64,000 nt of DNA from Mycobacterium sp. E1747 (GTDB taxonomy: Bacteria; Actinomycetota; Actinomycetes; Mycobacteriales; Mycobacteriaceae). The notes beneath the pieces were generated by a model that made no database searches, was not told the DNA's origin, and was given only the letters and a program-made list of their open reading frames with translations. Positions within the stretch are counted from its first letter, which is position 1; the number at the start of each line of letters is the position of its first letter. A program made the translations under genes and the position numbers. This document shows positions 1 to 7,722 of the stretch, piece after piece. The stretch covers positions 49,021-113,020 of the forward strand of contig NZ_LZJI01000049.1 in NCBI RefSeq assembly GCF_001667775.1. The letters run 5' to 3'.

Positions 1-87
1 AAACCGGCGATGACCACCCTGCGAGTCATGGACTTCAGTGTTCGGCACAACCCCTACGTCGTCTACGCCGTGCACCCCACCAATTAG
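1..87 (+). CDS. 3' end of an unidentified gene (partial)
   Basis: An open frame enters from the left edge and stops with TAG at 85-87, giving 28 C-terminal residues that end in VVYAVHPTN. Codon use is GC3-rich as in the neighbours. The fragment is too short for me to name a family. It is followed 53 bases later by tpx on the same strand, so the two could be co-transcribed. The preceding sequence would decide the identity. Confidence 0.45.
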   Translation, partial: KPAMTTLRVMDFSVRHNPYVVYAVHPTN

Positions 88-140
88 GACACGGGGACCT
101 GACCCACAGGGGCCGCGGCGGGCTTGGCAGACTGTGCGGC

Positions 141-635
141 ATGGCACAGATAACGTTGCGTGGAAACCCGATCAACACCGTCGGCGAGCTGCCTTCCGTC
201 GGATCTCCGGCGCCGGCCTTCAGCCTGACGGGCAGCGACCTGGCGGAGGTCAGTAGCGGCCAGCTCAGCGGTAAGTCCTTGGTACTCAACATTTTCCCGT
301 CGGTGGACACACCGGTGTGCGCGACCAGCGTCCGGACGTTCAACGAGCGTGCCGCGGCCGGCGGCGCCACGGTGGTGTGCGTGTCCAAGGACCTGCCGTT
401 CGCGTTCGCCCGGTTCTGCGGGGCGGAGGGCATCGACAACGTCAAGACGGGTTCGGCGTTCCGCAGCAGCTTCGGTGAGGACTACGGCGTCACCATCAGC
501 GACGGCCCGATGGCCGGTCTGCTGGCCCGCGCCATCGTGGTCGTCGGCGCCGACGGCAAGGTCGCTTACACCGAGTTGGTGCCGGAGATCGGCCAGGAGC
601 CCAACTACGACGCGGCGCTGGCCGCGGCCGGCTGA
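141..635 (+). CDS. tpx: Thiol peroxidase (atypical 2-Cys peroxiredoxin)
   Basis: Cytoplasmic peroxiredoxin that reduces hydrogen peroxide and organic hydroperoxides with electrons from thioredoxin. The protein is 164 residues, the normal Tpx length. The peroxidatic cysteine is C60 in the motif PSVDTPVC, the resolving cysteine is C93 in RFCGAEG, and C80 is also present, as in the M. tuberculosis enzyme. The N-terminal TLRGNP and the SVDTPVC region are family signatures. The ATG at 141 has no clear Shine-Dalgarno, so the start may be leaderless or coupled to the upstream partial gene. Identity is secure. Confidence 0.97.
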   Translation: MAQITLRGNPINTVGELPSVGSPAPAFSLTGSDLAEVSSGQLSGKSLVLNIFPSVDTPVCATSVRTFNERAAAGGATVVCVSKDLPFAFARFCGAEGIDNVKTGSAFRSSFGEDYGVTISDGPMAGLLARAIVVVGADGKVAYTELVPEIGQEPNYDAALAAAG

Positions 636-794
636 CCCCAGCTAAGCCCGTCCTCGGCGGACGGCCGCGCCCCTCGGGTGTTTGCGATGTCGCGGTGTTC
701 GCCGTCCTGAGCTGTTCCGTCGCGCTTGTGCGTGTTAGCCTGACCGTTCCGCCGGACGAGCGGTGGAACGGGCGACGGCAAAGGAGTACCGGCG

Positions 795-1106
795 ATGGAC
801 GGCGGCAAGGTCGGTGTTATCGCGGGGGTGCTGGTGGGGATGGTGAGCTTGCAGCTCGCCGGGTGCGGCACGAAGTCGACGGTCAAGCCCGACGGCGCGG
901 CGCAATCCGTCGTCGACGTCGTCTCGAGCCAAACCGGGTTCCACCCGGCGGACGTGAGCTGCCCCTCCGGCATCGAGGCCAAAGTGGGCCAGGAGTTCGA
1001 CTGTCACTTCACCGGCCCGGAGGGCAAGCGTTACACCGCGCACATGCGCGTCACCAAAGTCGAGGGCGAACAGGTGGTCTTCGACGTCAAGAGCCGTCCG
1101 AGCTAG
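795..1106 (+). CDS. DUF4333 lipoprotein
   Basis: A 103-residue exported lipoprotein of unknown function. A short hydrophobic signal peptide ends in the lipobox LAGC with the lipidated cysteine at position 24. The mature part carries the two conserved cysteines of DUF4333 (in VSCPSG and FDCHF), which probably form a disulfide. The ATG at 795 follows a good ribosome site (AAGGAG at 781-786). Mycobacteria encode several DUF4333 proteins, secreted or fused to other domains; none has a firmly known role. It stands alone here, 160 bases after tpx. Confidence 0.85.
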   Translation: MDGGKVGVIAGVLVGMVSLQLAGCGTKSTVKPDGAAQSVVDVVSSQTGFHPADVSCPSGIEAKVGQEFDCHFTGPEGKRYTAHMRVTKVEGEQVVFDVKSRPS

Positions 1107-1118
1107 GCTTCCGCGGCC

Positions 1119-1328
1119 CTAGCCGATCCGCGGTGGCGCCAGCACTTCGCGGCATCCCGCCCAACACCGCTCGATGATGTCGGCATCCAGGGCTTGCGGG
1201 CCGCGGACCAGGGTGCCCACCACGCGAACGGCGGTGATGCCCGCATCGTGGAGCTAGCCGGTGAACAATGCGGGATCGCCCGCCGAGGTGGTGACGAAGC
1301 GAATGTCGTTGGCCACCACGAGGTCACG
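1119..1328 (-). pseudogene. Fragment resembling nitronate monooxygenase, with internal stop
   Basis: On the minus strand the frame starting near 1328 reads RDLVVANDIRFVTTSAGDP and continues ALFTG, then an amber stop (1254-1256), then LHDAGITAVRVVGTLVRG, ending at a second stop at 1119-1121. The pattern FVTTSAGDP...LHDAGIT resembles the FMN-barrel core of nitronate monooxygenase / 2-nitropropane dioxygenase proteins. No start codon, N-terminal part or catalytic region remains. The frame follows directly after the stop of the NYN gene. Family assignment rests on remembered motif similarity and is moderate. Confidence 0.4.
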
Positions 1329-1344
1329 GTGGCCGGGTCGGTGC

Positions 1345-1725
1345 TCATGAGTCCCTCGGGTCGATGAGGTCACGAAAGCCGGCGGCGGGCTGCACGGAAG
1401 CGCCGAGGCTCAGCACGCGTTCGCTCAACCCCCTGTCCGACGTCACCACCCGTACGTCGTGCGGTCGGGGGTCGGCCTGCACGCGGCGGACGATTTCGTC
1501 GTCGGCCGAGTTGGCGGCCGCCCTGGGCGCATAGGCGATTTCGACCAGGGATGAGGGGATGGCCGTCGAGGGCGGCCGCTCGAACACGACCGTCACGTCG
1601 TCCTCCCGACCGGCGGCCCACCGGTCGAGGCTGGCGACCAATGCGGCCATGGCGCGGCCGCGGTCCTTCCACCAACCGTCCGGGCGACTCCCGATCACGT
1701 TCATGCCGTCCACGATCCACCGCAC
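1345..1725 (-). CDS. NYN/PIN-like nuclease-domain protein (YacP type)
   Basis: A 126-residue single-domain protein that fits the NYN fold of the PIN-like nuclease group, expected to act on RNA. It opens with the typical strand WIVDGMNVIG, supplying acidic D6 and the conserved N9. Further acidic residues that could hold metal are D75/D76 (ADDEIVRR) and D97 in VVTSDRGL. The length matches small bacterial YacP-like proteins. It starts at an ATG 113 bases from the divergent acyl-CoA-dehydrogenase-like gene. The substrate is unknown. Confidence 0.8.
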   Translation of the reverse strand: MRWIVDGMNVIGSRPDGWWKDRGRAMAALVASLDRWAAGREDDVTVVFERPPSTAIPSSLVEIAYAPRAAANSADDEIVRRVQADPRPHDVRVVTSDRGLSERVLSLGASVQPAAGFRDLIDPRDS

Positions 1726-1838
1726 GCCCTAACGGTAGGGCGGCATTTCCCCGCGACGCTCGTGGACCCGCTCTGCGGGACCCGCGAATCCATTCTTTTC
1801 ATCGCTGAGCGGTTGGTACGGTCACCGATATCGGGCTG

Positions 1839-3050
1839 ATGCCGTCGCAACGATGGGACAGGTGGATGACGTCGATGGCCGACACCGAGGATCGGGTGGT
1901 CTCGCTGGCCCGCGGCATGCGGGAGCTGGTGCTCTCCGAGGCCGCCGAATCCGAACGGGCGCGCACGCTGACCCCGGCCATCGTCGATGAGATGTGGGCG
2001 ACCGGGCTGCTGTCCGCCTTCAACCCGGCCGAGGCCGGCGGGGTCGAGCCGTCATTCACCGAGATGATCGAGACGTGGATCGAAATGGCCTGGCAGGACG
2101 GTTCTTTCGGTTGGGTGGGCATCGCCAACCTGCCCTCTTCGTTCGCCGCTGCAGCGTACCTGCCCGACGAGGGATTCGCGGAGGTGTTCACCGCACACAA
2201 CAACCGTGTGACGATGGGCGGCCAATTCTTTCCCAACGGGCAGGGGGCCGCCGTCGACGGCGGCTACCTGGTCAGCGGGTCGTGGAATTTCGGCTCCGGC
2301 ATCGGCCACTCCCAGTACGTCGCCGCGGGGTTCCTGCCGATGGACCACGGTGAAATGCGCTGGATCAGTGAGGGCTTCCCCGAAATGCGCGTCGCCGTGA
2401 TTCCTCGTGAGCAGATCAGCTTCAACGACGGCTGGTTTGTGCAGGGGCTCAAGGGGACTGGGTCCTACGACTACAGCGCACACGAGGTTTTCGTGCCGGC
2501 GAGCCGCACCTTCGAGCTCTTCGTGCGCCAGCCGCACCGAGGGAGATCCCCGGCCACCCGGATGGGACTGATGCCGGTCACCGCCGCCGGCCACGCCTCG
2601 TGGGCGCTCGGCGTCGCCAAGAGCATGCTGGACGACGTTCAAGAGCTAGCGGCGACGAAGTTCCGGATGAGCGACATGGCGTCGCTGGCCAGCCGCCCGA
2701 CCTTCCAGAAAGGGCTGGCACACCATCGCGCGGCGTGGCGCGCCGCGCGTCTGCTGGTGCTCGACGCGTTCACCACCGCGGAGGCCGCGGTCGCGGCGGG
2801 GGAGGACCTGACTCCGACCCTGCGCGCGGACATGCGGGTCGCGGCGGTCTATGCGACCGACACCGCCCGCGGTTGCGCCGAGTGGGCCCATCTGGCCGCG
2901 GGCACCAGTTCGATCCGGGAGGGTAGCCGGCTCGAGCGTGCCTTCCGCGACATCTACACCGGCACGCAGCACGCCTTCGTCAGTGAGAAAGTGGCCATCG
3001 ACGTCGCGCAGATATGGCTCGGCATCATCGAGGACCAGCCGGGGCTGTGA
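1839..3050 (+). CDS. Acyl-CoA dehydrogenase-family flavoprotein (hydroxylase-like)
   Basis: A 403-residue flavoenzyme of the acyl-CoA dehydrogenase fold. The N-terminal helical part, the central beta region (GGYLVSGSWNFGSGIGHSQ) and the C-terminal helical bundle are all recognisable. The GSWNFGSG motif and the absence of a clear catalytic glutamate region are more like the two-component flavin-dependent monooxygenases (HsaA/HpaB-like branch) than classical FadE enzymes. Substrate unknown. In-frame ATGs at 1839, 1866 and 1875 are all possible starts; the longest is given. The next gene starts 87 bases downstream but appears to have its own promoter. Confidence 0.8.
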   Translation: MPSQRWDRWMTSMADTEDRVVSLARGMRELVLSEAAESERARTLTPAIVDEMWATGLLSAFNPAEAGGVEPSFTEMIETWIEMAWQDGSFGWVGIANLPSSFAAAAYLPDEGFAEVFTAHNNRVTMGGQFFPNGQGAAVDGGYLVSGSWNFGSGIGHSQYVAAGFLPMDHGEMRWISEGFPEMRVAVIPREQISFNDGWFVQGLKGTGSYDYSAHEVFVPASRTFELFVRQPHRGRSPATRMGLMPVTAAGHASWALGVAKSMLDDVQELAATKFRMSDMASLASRPTFQKGLAHHRAAWRAARLLVLDAFTTAEAAVAAGEDLTPTLRADMRVAAVYATDTARGCAEWAHLAAGTSSIREGSRLERAFRDIYTGTQHAFVSEKVAIDVAQIWLGIIEDQPGL

Positions 3051-3125
3051 GTGGCTGACGGTCCCGCCTACACCGGGTGTTCGCCCGGCTCGTCGCGCAC
3101 GCCTGGGCGTTGTCCCGACGTCGCC

Positions 3126-3131
3126 TACTAT
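3126..3131 (+). promoter_or_regulatory. -10 box TACTAT for leaderless epimerase mRNA
   Basis: TACTAT ends six bases before the ATG at 3138. In mycobacteria transcription normally starts about seven bases after the -10 hexamer, so the RNA would begin at the start codon. There is no Shine-Dalgarno. This supports the ATG at 3138 over an upstream GTG at 3051. Confidence 0.55.
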
Positions 3132-3137
3132 CAGCCC

Positions 3138-4040
3138 ATGCGTGGTTCAAAGATCCTGATCACCGGCCCGACCGGACAAATCGCGACCCCGATTGCGCGG
3201 GCGCTCGCGGCCGACAACGAGGTGTGGGGCATCGCCCGGTTCACCGATCCCGCCGCGCGAGAAGGCCTGGAGAAAGCCGGCGTCCATTGCCAGACGGTCA
3301 ACTTGGCGGCCGGCGACTTCACGGCTCTGCCAACCGATTTCGACTACGTCCTCAACCTCGCGGTGGCCAAGAGCGGGAACTGGGACAAGGACCTCGCGGC
3401 CAACGCCGAATCGGTCGGGCTGCTGATGGCGCACTGCCGCGGCGCGAAGGCCTTTCTGCACTGTTCCTCCGCCGCCGTCTACGACCCCCCGGATGACCTG
3501 CCCCGTACCGAAGGCGCCGCCCTGGGCGACAACCACAAGTGCTTGTTCCCCACCTATTCCATCTCCAAGATCGCCGGGGAGGTCGTCGCCCGGTCGATGG
3601 CGCGGGTTCTTGGGGTTCCCACCACCATTGCCCGGCTCAACGTCCCCTATGGCGACAACGGCGGATGGCCGTTCTATCACATGGAGATGATGCTGGCCGG
3701 CATCCCGATCCCGGTTCCGGCGGGCGGGTCGGCCCAGTACAACCCGATTCACGAGGACGACATCATCGCGACCATCCCGAAGTTGCTCGAGGCGGCGTCG
3801 GTCCCCGCCACGACGGTCAACTGGTGTGGCGATCAGACGGTCAGCATCCAGGAGTGGTGTGGATACCTCGGCTCGCTGGTCGGCAAGGAACCGGTTTTCG
3901 AGGTGAGCGCGCAGGCGCTGCGCGGCAATCCCACTGCCGGCGATCGGATGCACGAACTCATCGGCGGCACGACGGTCGACTGGCGTGACGGGCTGCGGCG
4001 CATGGCCGCCAAGTTCCATCCGGAGCTGGTCGGCGCGTAG
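3138..4040 (+). CDS. NAD(P)-dependent epimerase/dehydratase (extended SDR)
   Basis: A 300-residue extended short-chain dehydrogenase/reductase. The N-terminus has the Rossmann strand ILITGPTGQIA with the glycine-rich nucleotide loop, and the catalytic YSISK (Tyr-x-x-x-Lys) follows a serine-rich strand (HCSSAAVYD). These are the marks of nucleotide-sugar epimerases and related enzymes, but the true substrate cannot be read from the sequence. The ATG at 3138 is chosen because the Rossmann fold starts four residues later and a -10 box sits exactly where a leaderless start needs it. The 29 extra residues from a GTG at 3051 have no fold signature. Confidence 0.85.
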   Translation: MRGSKILITGPTGQIATPIARALAADNEVWGIARFTDPAAREGLEKAGVHCQTVNLAAGDFTALPTDFDYVLNLAVAKSGNWDKDLAANAESVGLLMAHCRGAKAFLHCSSAAVYDPPDDLPRTEGAALGDNHKCLFPTYSISKIAGEVVARSMARVLGVPTTIARLNVPYGDNGGWPFYHMEMMLAGIPIPVPAGGSAQYNPIHEDDIIATIPKLLEAASVPATTVNWCGDQTVSIQEWCGYLGSLVGKEPVFEVSAQALRGNPTAGDRMHELIGGTTVDWRDGLRRMAAKFHPELVGA

Positions 4041-4118
4041 GACCAGCCGTACGGCCTGCGTGACTGCGCGGTGCGCGACCCCGCGGGCAACCTGATCCGC
4101 ATCCAACAGCTGCGCTAG
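4041..4118 (+). pseudogene. C-terminal scrap of a VOC (glyoxalase/bleomycin-resistance) protein
   Basis: Directly after the epimerase stop, in the same frame, 25 codons read YGLRDCAVRDPAGNLIRIQQ and end with TAG at 4116-4118. Motif [YG]xRDxxxxDPxGNxxxIxQ is the standard last beta strand of vicinal-oxygen-chelate proteins (glyoxalase, bleomycin resistance). There is no start codon and no upstream domain, so this is a remnant left by deletion, most likely one that brought the epimerase next to it. Confidence 0.65.
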
Positions 4119-4199
4119 ACAGCCGGATACCGACCGTTTTCGCGGCCCCGGGGCGGATCATCAGATGACGCTGCCCAGCTCTGATTCCCCCTGGACGCG

Positions 4200-4236
4200 C
4201 GAAAGCCCCGAACCGCTCCGGGATTCGGGGCTTTCG
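4200..4236. terminator. Strong hairpin between convergent genes
   Basis: CGAAAGCCCCGAA (4200-4212) and TTCGGGGCTTTCG (4224-4236) are perfect inverted arms of 13 bases around an 11-base loop. A T-run is lacking, as is common in mycobacteria. It lies between the plus-strand epimerase and the minus-strand membrane protein, so it can serve both. Confidence 0.75.
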
Positions 4237-4253
4237 TCAACTCGCGGCCCCGG

Positions 4254-4508
4254 TTATGACCCCTTGGCGTAGCGGGTCAGGAACCCGAAGGCCGCCACCG
4301 CCGAGACGGCGCCGATCACGCCCCACAGCACGATCTGGAAGACCATCGACCCGAAGAGCCAGCCGAACGTCATCCCGATGTAGAGGGCCCAGATCAGCCG
4401 GTACGCGCTCCACAGCGCGACTGCGCCGGCGCTGAGTCCGATGTAGAGGCTGCGCTGCCGGTCGACCCGATTGATCTGTTCTTCGATGCTGGCCGGGACG
4501 ATCTTCAT
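4254..4508 (-). CDS. Small two-helix membrane protein
   Basis: An 84-residue protein with a short polar N-terminus (MKIVPASIEEQINRVDRQ) and two hydrophobic segments that should span the membrane, ending in a positively charged FLTRYAKGS tail. The ATG at 4508 is chosen over an upstream ATG at 4577 because an AAGGA ribosome site lies just before it and the added residues are low-complexity and arginine-rich. I do not recognise a function. A strong hairpin lies just beyond its stop. Confidence 0.75.
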   Translation of the reverse strand: MKIVPASIEEQINRVDRQRSLYIGLSAGAVALWSAYRLIWALYIGMTFGWLFGSMVFQIVLWGVIGAVSAVAAFGFLTRYAKGS

Positions 4509-4658
4509 TTTCTGACTTCCTTTCGTGGGGCGCCGCCGGAGTGGCGTCGTCGTTGCGCCAAGTACAAACCGCGGCACGGGCTACCGATCCCAACGTTGTC
4601 CGGCGACGACGGCGACGAACGCCTGGCGTCGCCCGTAATCTGGCGGTGAAAGGCGCGC

Positions 4659-4962
4659 GTGCCCGGCTGGGCGATCCGCTTTTTCATGCACCACGAAGTG
4701 GACGATGGCAACCCTGCCCGCCCCCAGCGACGATCAGGTCCGGCTCGTCACCGTGCCGCCCACGACCATGGCGGTGCTGCCATTCAGCGGCGACCGCAGC
4801 CCCAAGGTGGTCGCCTCCCGCACTCAGGAACTCCTGAACATGTTGCGGGCCAAGGGCATTAAGCCGACCGGGGAGGAGGCGTGGTTCTACGACCCACCCT
4901 CGACGCTGCCGATGCGGCGCCGCAATGAGATCGCGGTCCCCATCGACCCGCCGCCGCGCTAG
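4659..4962 (+). pseudogene. SOUL heme-binding protein remnant, truncated and frameshifted
   Basis: The frame from 4705 to 4962 encodes 85 residues that match the C-terminal half of SOUL/HEBP heme-binding proteins: VRLVTVPPTTMAVLPFSG, then SRTQELL, and the closing WFYDPPSTLPMRRRNEI. SOUL proteins are about 180-200 residues, so the N-terminal half is missing. Just upstream, in a different frame (from 4659), GWAIRFFMHHE corresponds to the conserved strand that should directly precede, placing a single-base frameshift between about 4690 and 4705. A shortened product could still start at the ATG at 4705, but heme binding by half a domain is doubtful. Confidence 0.75.
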
Positions 4963-5106
4963 TCGCGCTGGTGTCGACAAACGCGACTGCGTGTCAGTCG
5001 CCTCTTGCTGAGGCGGGGCGTCTTCGGGACGCTGTATGCCGCGCTGTGGCGGTTCCCGCCGACGAGGCCGTACCGCGGGGTCTACGCTCGCCTGGACTTC
5101 GGCTGA

Positions 5107-6117
5107 TCAGCCGATCTTGACCACCAGCTTGCCGACGTTCTTGCCGTCGAACAGCATGTTGATCGCCGTCGGCAGCTGCTCGAACCCCTCGACGACGGTC
5201 TCGAGCGGCTTGAGCTTTCCGGCCTCGATCAGGCCGGCGATCTCGCCGATCGCTTCCGGCGCGCGCCCGAAGTGGTCGAGGACGATGAAGCCCTGCACCA
5301 TGGCCCGCTGGATGAGCAGGTTCCCGAACGCGCGCGGGCCGGGCGGCGGGTCTTCCGCGTTGTAGCCCGAGATCAGGCCGCAGAGCGCGACGCGGGCGCC
5401 GATGTTGAGGCGCGCGAAGATCGCGTCCATCAGGTCGCCACCGACGTTCTCGAAGTCGACGTCGATGCCGTTCGGTGTCGCGGCGGCCAGCTGGGCGGCC
5501 CAGTCGTCGGCGCGGTGGTCGACCGCGGCGTCGAAACCCAGCTGGTCGGTGAGCAGCGCGCACTTCTTGGGACCGCCGGCGATCCCGACGACACGAGCGC
5601 CGGCCGCCTTGGCGAGTTGCCCGGCGATCGAGCCCACCGCGCCGGCCGCCGCCGAGACGACGACGGTCTCACCGGGCCGGGGCTTCCCGATGTCGCGGAT
5701 CCCGATCCACGCGGTCAACCCCGTCATCCCGAGCGCGCCCAGGTACGCGCTCGGCGAGACACCGGGTGCCACGTCCACCGGGTTCACCATCGACGTGTCC
5801 GTGAGGACCGCGTATTCCTGCCAGCCGAGCAGGCCTTGAACCTGCTGGCCGACCGCGTAGGTAGAGCTCTTGGACGCGACCACCTCGCCGATCCCGGCGG
5901 CGCGCATGACCTCGCCGATGCCGACCGGGGGTAGGTAGGTCGGGGTGTCGTTGATCCACATGCGGTTGGTCGGGTCGAGCGAAATCCAGTTCACGCGCAC
6001 CAGCGCCTCGCCGTCGCCGAGTTCGGGGATCGCCTCTTCGGTCAGTTCGAATGTGTCGGGGCCGATGCGGCCGGTGGGGCGTTCGCGGAGCAGAAAACGA
6101 CGGTTTCGAACGGCCAT
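5107..6117 (-). CDS. NADPH-dependent medium-chain oxidoreductase (zinc-free MDR)
   Basis: A 336-residue medium-chain dehydrogenase/reductase of the zinc-independent type (CurA / leukotriene-B4 dehydrogenase / quinone-oxidoreductase-like). It begins MAVRNRRFLLRERPTG, typical for this subgroup, has DPTNRMWIND in the substrate domain, and the dinucleotide loop AAAGAVGSIAGQLAK followed by GARVVGIAGG. Zinc ligands are absent. It would reduce an enone or quinone with NADPH in the cytoplasm. The ATG at 6117 is preferred to in-frame starts further upstream because homologues begin with this sequence. A divergent exported protein starts 55 bases away. Confidence 0.88.
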   Translation of the reverse strand: MAVRNRRFLLRERPTGRIGPDTFELTEEAIPELGDGEALVRVNWISLDPTNRMWINDTPTYLPPVGIGEVMRAAGIGEVVASKSSTYAVGQQVQGLLGWQEYAVLTDTSMVNPVDVAPGVSPSAYLGALGMTGLTAWIGIRDIGKPRPGETVVVSAAAGAVGSIAGQLAKAAGARVVGIAGGPKKCALLTDQLGFDAAVDHRADDWAAQLAAATPNGIDVDFENVGGDLMDAIFARLNIGARVALCGLISGYNAEDPPPGPRAFGNLLIQRAMVQGFIVLDHFGRAPEAIGEIAGLIEAGKLKPLETVVEGFEQLPTAINMLFDGKNVGKLVVKIG

Positions 6118-6172
6118 ATCCGCACCGTACCCTTCAACAACAAGGAGCCCGCCGAACGAAGGGTTTTGCGCG

Positions 6173-6841
6173 GTGAACGTGAGGTCGCGAAGCGTCGCTG
6201 TCCCTATCGCCGCGCTGATGCTCGGCCTGCCACCCTGGTCGGCCGCCGCGGACCCGCCGCCCACCCAGCAGATCACCCTCGTGGCCGTCGGCCCCGACGG
6301 CGAACCGATCAACGGTTACCACGTCTCGTCCGGACCGGGCAACGTCGGCCAGGCCAGCGACTGCAGCACCACGTCGCCGTCGGCGGTGGCCGACAACGTC
6401 TACTCCTGCTCGCCGACCGCGGCCGGCGCCGGCACCTGTTGGCCCTCGACAGGCGGATCGCTGCTGTGCGTGGACGATCCCTGGGACAGGAGCATGCATC
6501 GCGTGACGTATGACCGCCCGCTCCCACCCGTGACCGCGCCCGCAACCCCCGACCCGTTTGCGTTGACGCTCGACGATGGCACCCGTTGCCGGCTCCGTAA
6601 CGGCGGGGCCTGGGGTTGGCGCGCCGACGGCTACGAAGGGGCGTACTGGTGCGGCGACCCGCACGCAAACCTTTCGGTGCTGTGGCTGCCAAGCCAGGGC
6701 GCCGGGAGCTGCATCGACCGCTCGTCGGCGGCCTGGACCGTCAAGGTCGGTCAGCTCGGCACGGGGGAGGCCGGCCTGCCGCCGCCGCAAACCCGGACGG
6801 TGGCCGAAGCGTGGTTCGCGGGAGGCCAGGCCGGTCAATAG
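6173..6841 (+). CDS. Exported protein of unknown function
   Basis: About 222 residues. The N-terminus from the GTG at 6173 has a basic start, a hydrophobic core (VPIAALMLGLPPW) and an AAA/D cleavage site. The mature part is rich in cysteine and tryptophan, with six or more cysteines that could form disulfides outside the cell. I do not recognise a family. GTG codons at 6173 and 6179 are both possible; a GAAGGG element precedes the first. It is followed 29 bases later by a methyltransferase that seems to have its own promoter. Confidence 0.65.
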   Translation: MNVRSRSVAVPIAALMLGLPPWSAAADPPPTQQITLVAVGPDGEPINGYHVSSGPGNVGQASDCSTTSPSAVADNVYSCSPTAAGAGTCWPSTGGSLLCVDDPWDRSMHRVTYDRPLPPVTAPATPDPFALTLDDGTRCRLRNGGAWGWRADGYEGAYWCGDPHANLSVLWLPSQGAGSCIDRSSAAWTVKVGQLGTGEAGLPPPQTRTVAEAWFAGGQAGQ

Positions 6842-6858
6842 GCCGGCGCGGGTGCTGC

Positions 6859-6864
6859 TATAAC
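6859..6864 (+). promoter_or_regulatory. -10 box TATAAC (leaderless start of methyltransferase)
   Basis: TATAAC ends six bases before the ATG at 6871 and no ribosome site lies between them, so transcription should begin at the start codon. A TG two bases upstream (TGCTATAAC) gives an extended -10. Confidence 0.6.
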
Positions 6865-6870
6865 GCACGT

Positions 6871-7716
6871 ATGTCAGCCCCCAGACACACCATCACCCAC
6901 GTTTCGGACACCGCCCGCTGGACCGCATTGCACCGGGCGACCGAAACCGCCCGTCCCGATGCGCTTTTCAGCGACCCGCTCGCCGAGCGCCTCGCGGGCG
7001 AACACGGCCGTGAGATCGTCGCCAACGTGCCGCGGTCCACCCGCAACGGCTGGTGGCTCGTCGCGCGCACCAAGATCATCGACGACGCCATCGCCGAAGC
7101 GATCGCCACCGGCTGCGACCGGGTGCTGAACCTGGCCGCCGGCCTGGACACGCGCCCCTACCGGCTCGACCTGCCGGCCGACTTCACCTGGGTGGAGGCG
7201 GACCTGCCGAAACTCCTCGCGGAGAAGACGCAACTGCTGGCCGAGGAGACGCCGCAGTGCCGGCTGACCCGGATGGCCGTCGACCTCGCCAACCCCGCGG
7301 CCCGCGAGGGCTTCCTCGACGAGGCGTTGGCCGGCGCGACCAAGGCGTTGGTGCTGACCGAGGGCCTGCTGATGTATCTGGAGGACAGCGACGTCGTCGC
7401 GCTTTCAGCGGCGATCACGCGACCCGAGGTCAGGTGGTGGATGCTCGACTTCGCCGGCCCCGGGCTCAAGAAGATGATGAACAAGAAAATGGCCGGCATG
7501 CTGCAGAACGCGCCGTTCAAGTTCGCACCCGACAACGGGTTGGCCTACTTCGAAAACCTGGGCTGGCGCACCGTCGAGGTGCAGGCGCTCTTTCTCGCCG
7601 CCCACCGGTTCCATCGCTTGCCGATGTGGATGCGGCCGCTCACTTGGCTGCCGCAGCCGAACCCGCGGCACCCGGGCAGCAGGGCGTGGAGTGCCACCGC
7701 CCTGCTCACGCACTGA
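6871..7716 (+). CDS. SAM-dependent methyltransferase (leucine carboxymethyltransferase-like)
   Basis: A 281-residue class I methyltransferase of the LCMT/PPM1-like superfamily that is expanded in mycobacteria. The SAM-binding motif is NLAAGLDTRPYRL near residue 90, followed by WVEADLP and, later, LTEGLLMYLE, the standard post-motif pair of this family. The likely methyl acceptor is a carboxyl or hydroxyl group, but no substrate is known for these proteins. The start is supported by a -10 box placed for leaderless transcription. Confidence 0.9.
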   Translation: MSAPRHTITHVSDTARWTALHRATETARPDALFSDPLAERLAGEHGREIVANVPRSTRNGWWLVARTKIIDDAIAEAIATGCDRVLNLAAGLDTRPYRLDLPADFTWVEADLPKLLAEKTQLLAEETPQCRLTRMAVDLANPAAREGFLDEALAGATKALVLTEGLLMYLEDSDVVALSAAITRPEVRWWMLDFAGPGLKKMMNKKMAGMLQNAPFKFAPDNGLAYFENLGWRTVEVQALFLAAHRFHRLPMWMRPLTWLPQPNPRHPGSRAWSATALLTH

Positions 7717-7722
7717 GCGCGC

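Noticed and set aside
3051..3137. GTG at 3051 as the epimerase start
   Set aside because: The 29 extra residues have no fold signature and a -10 box lies within them, six bases before the ATG at 3138.
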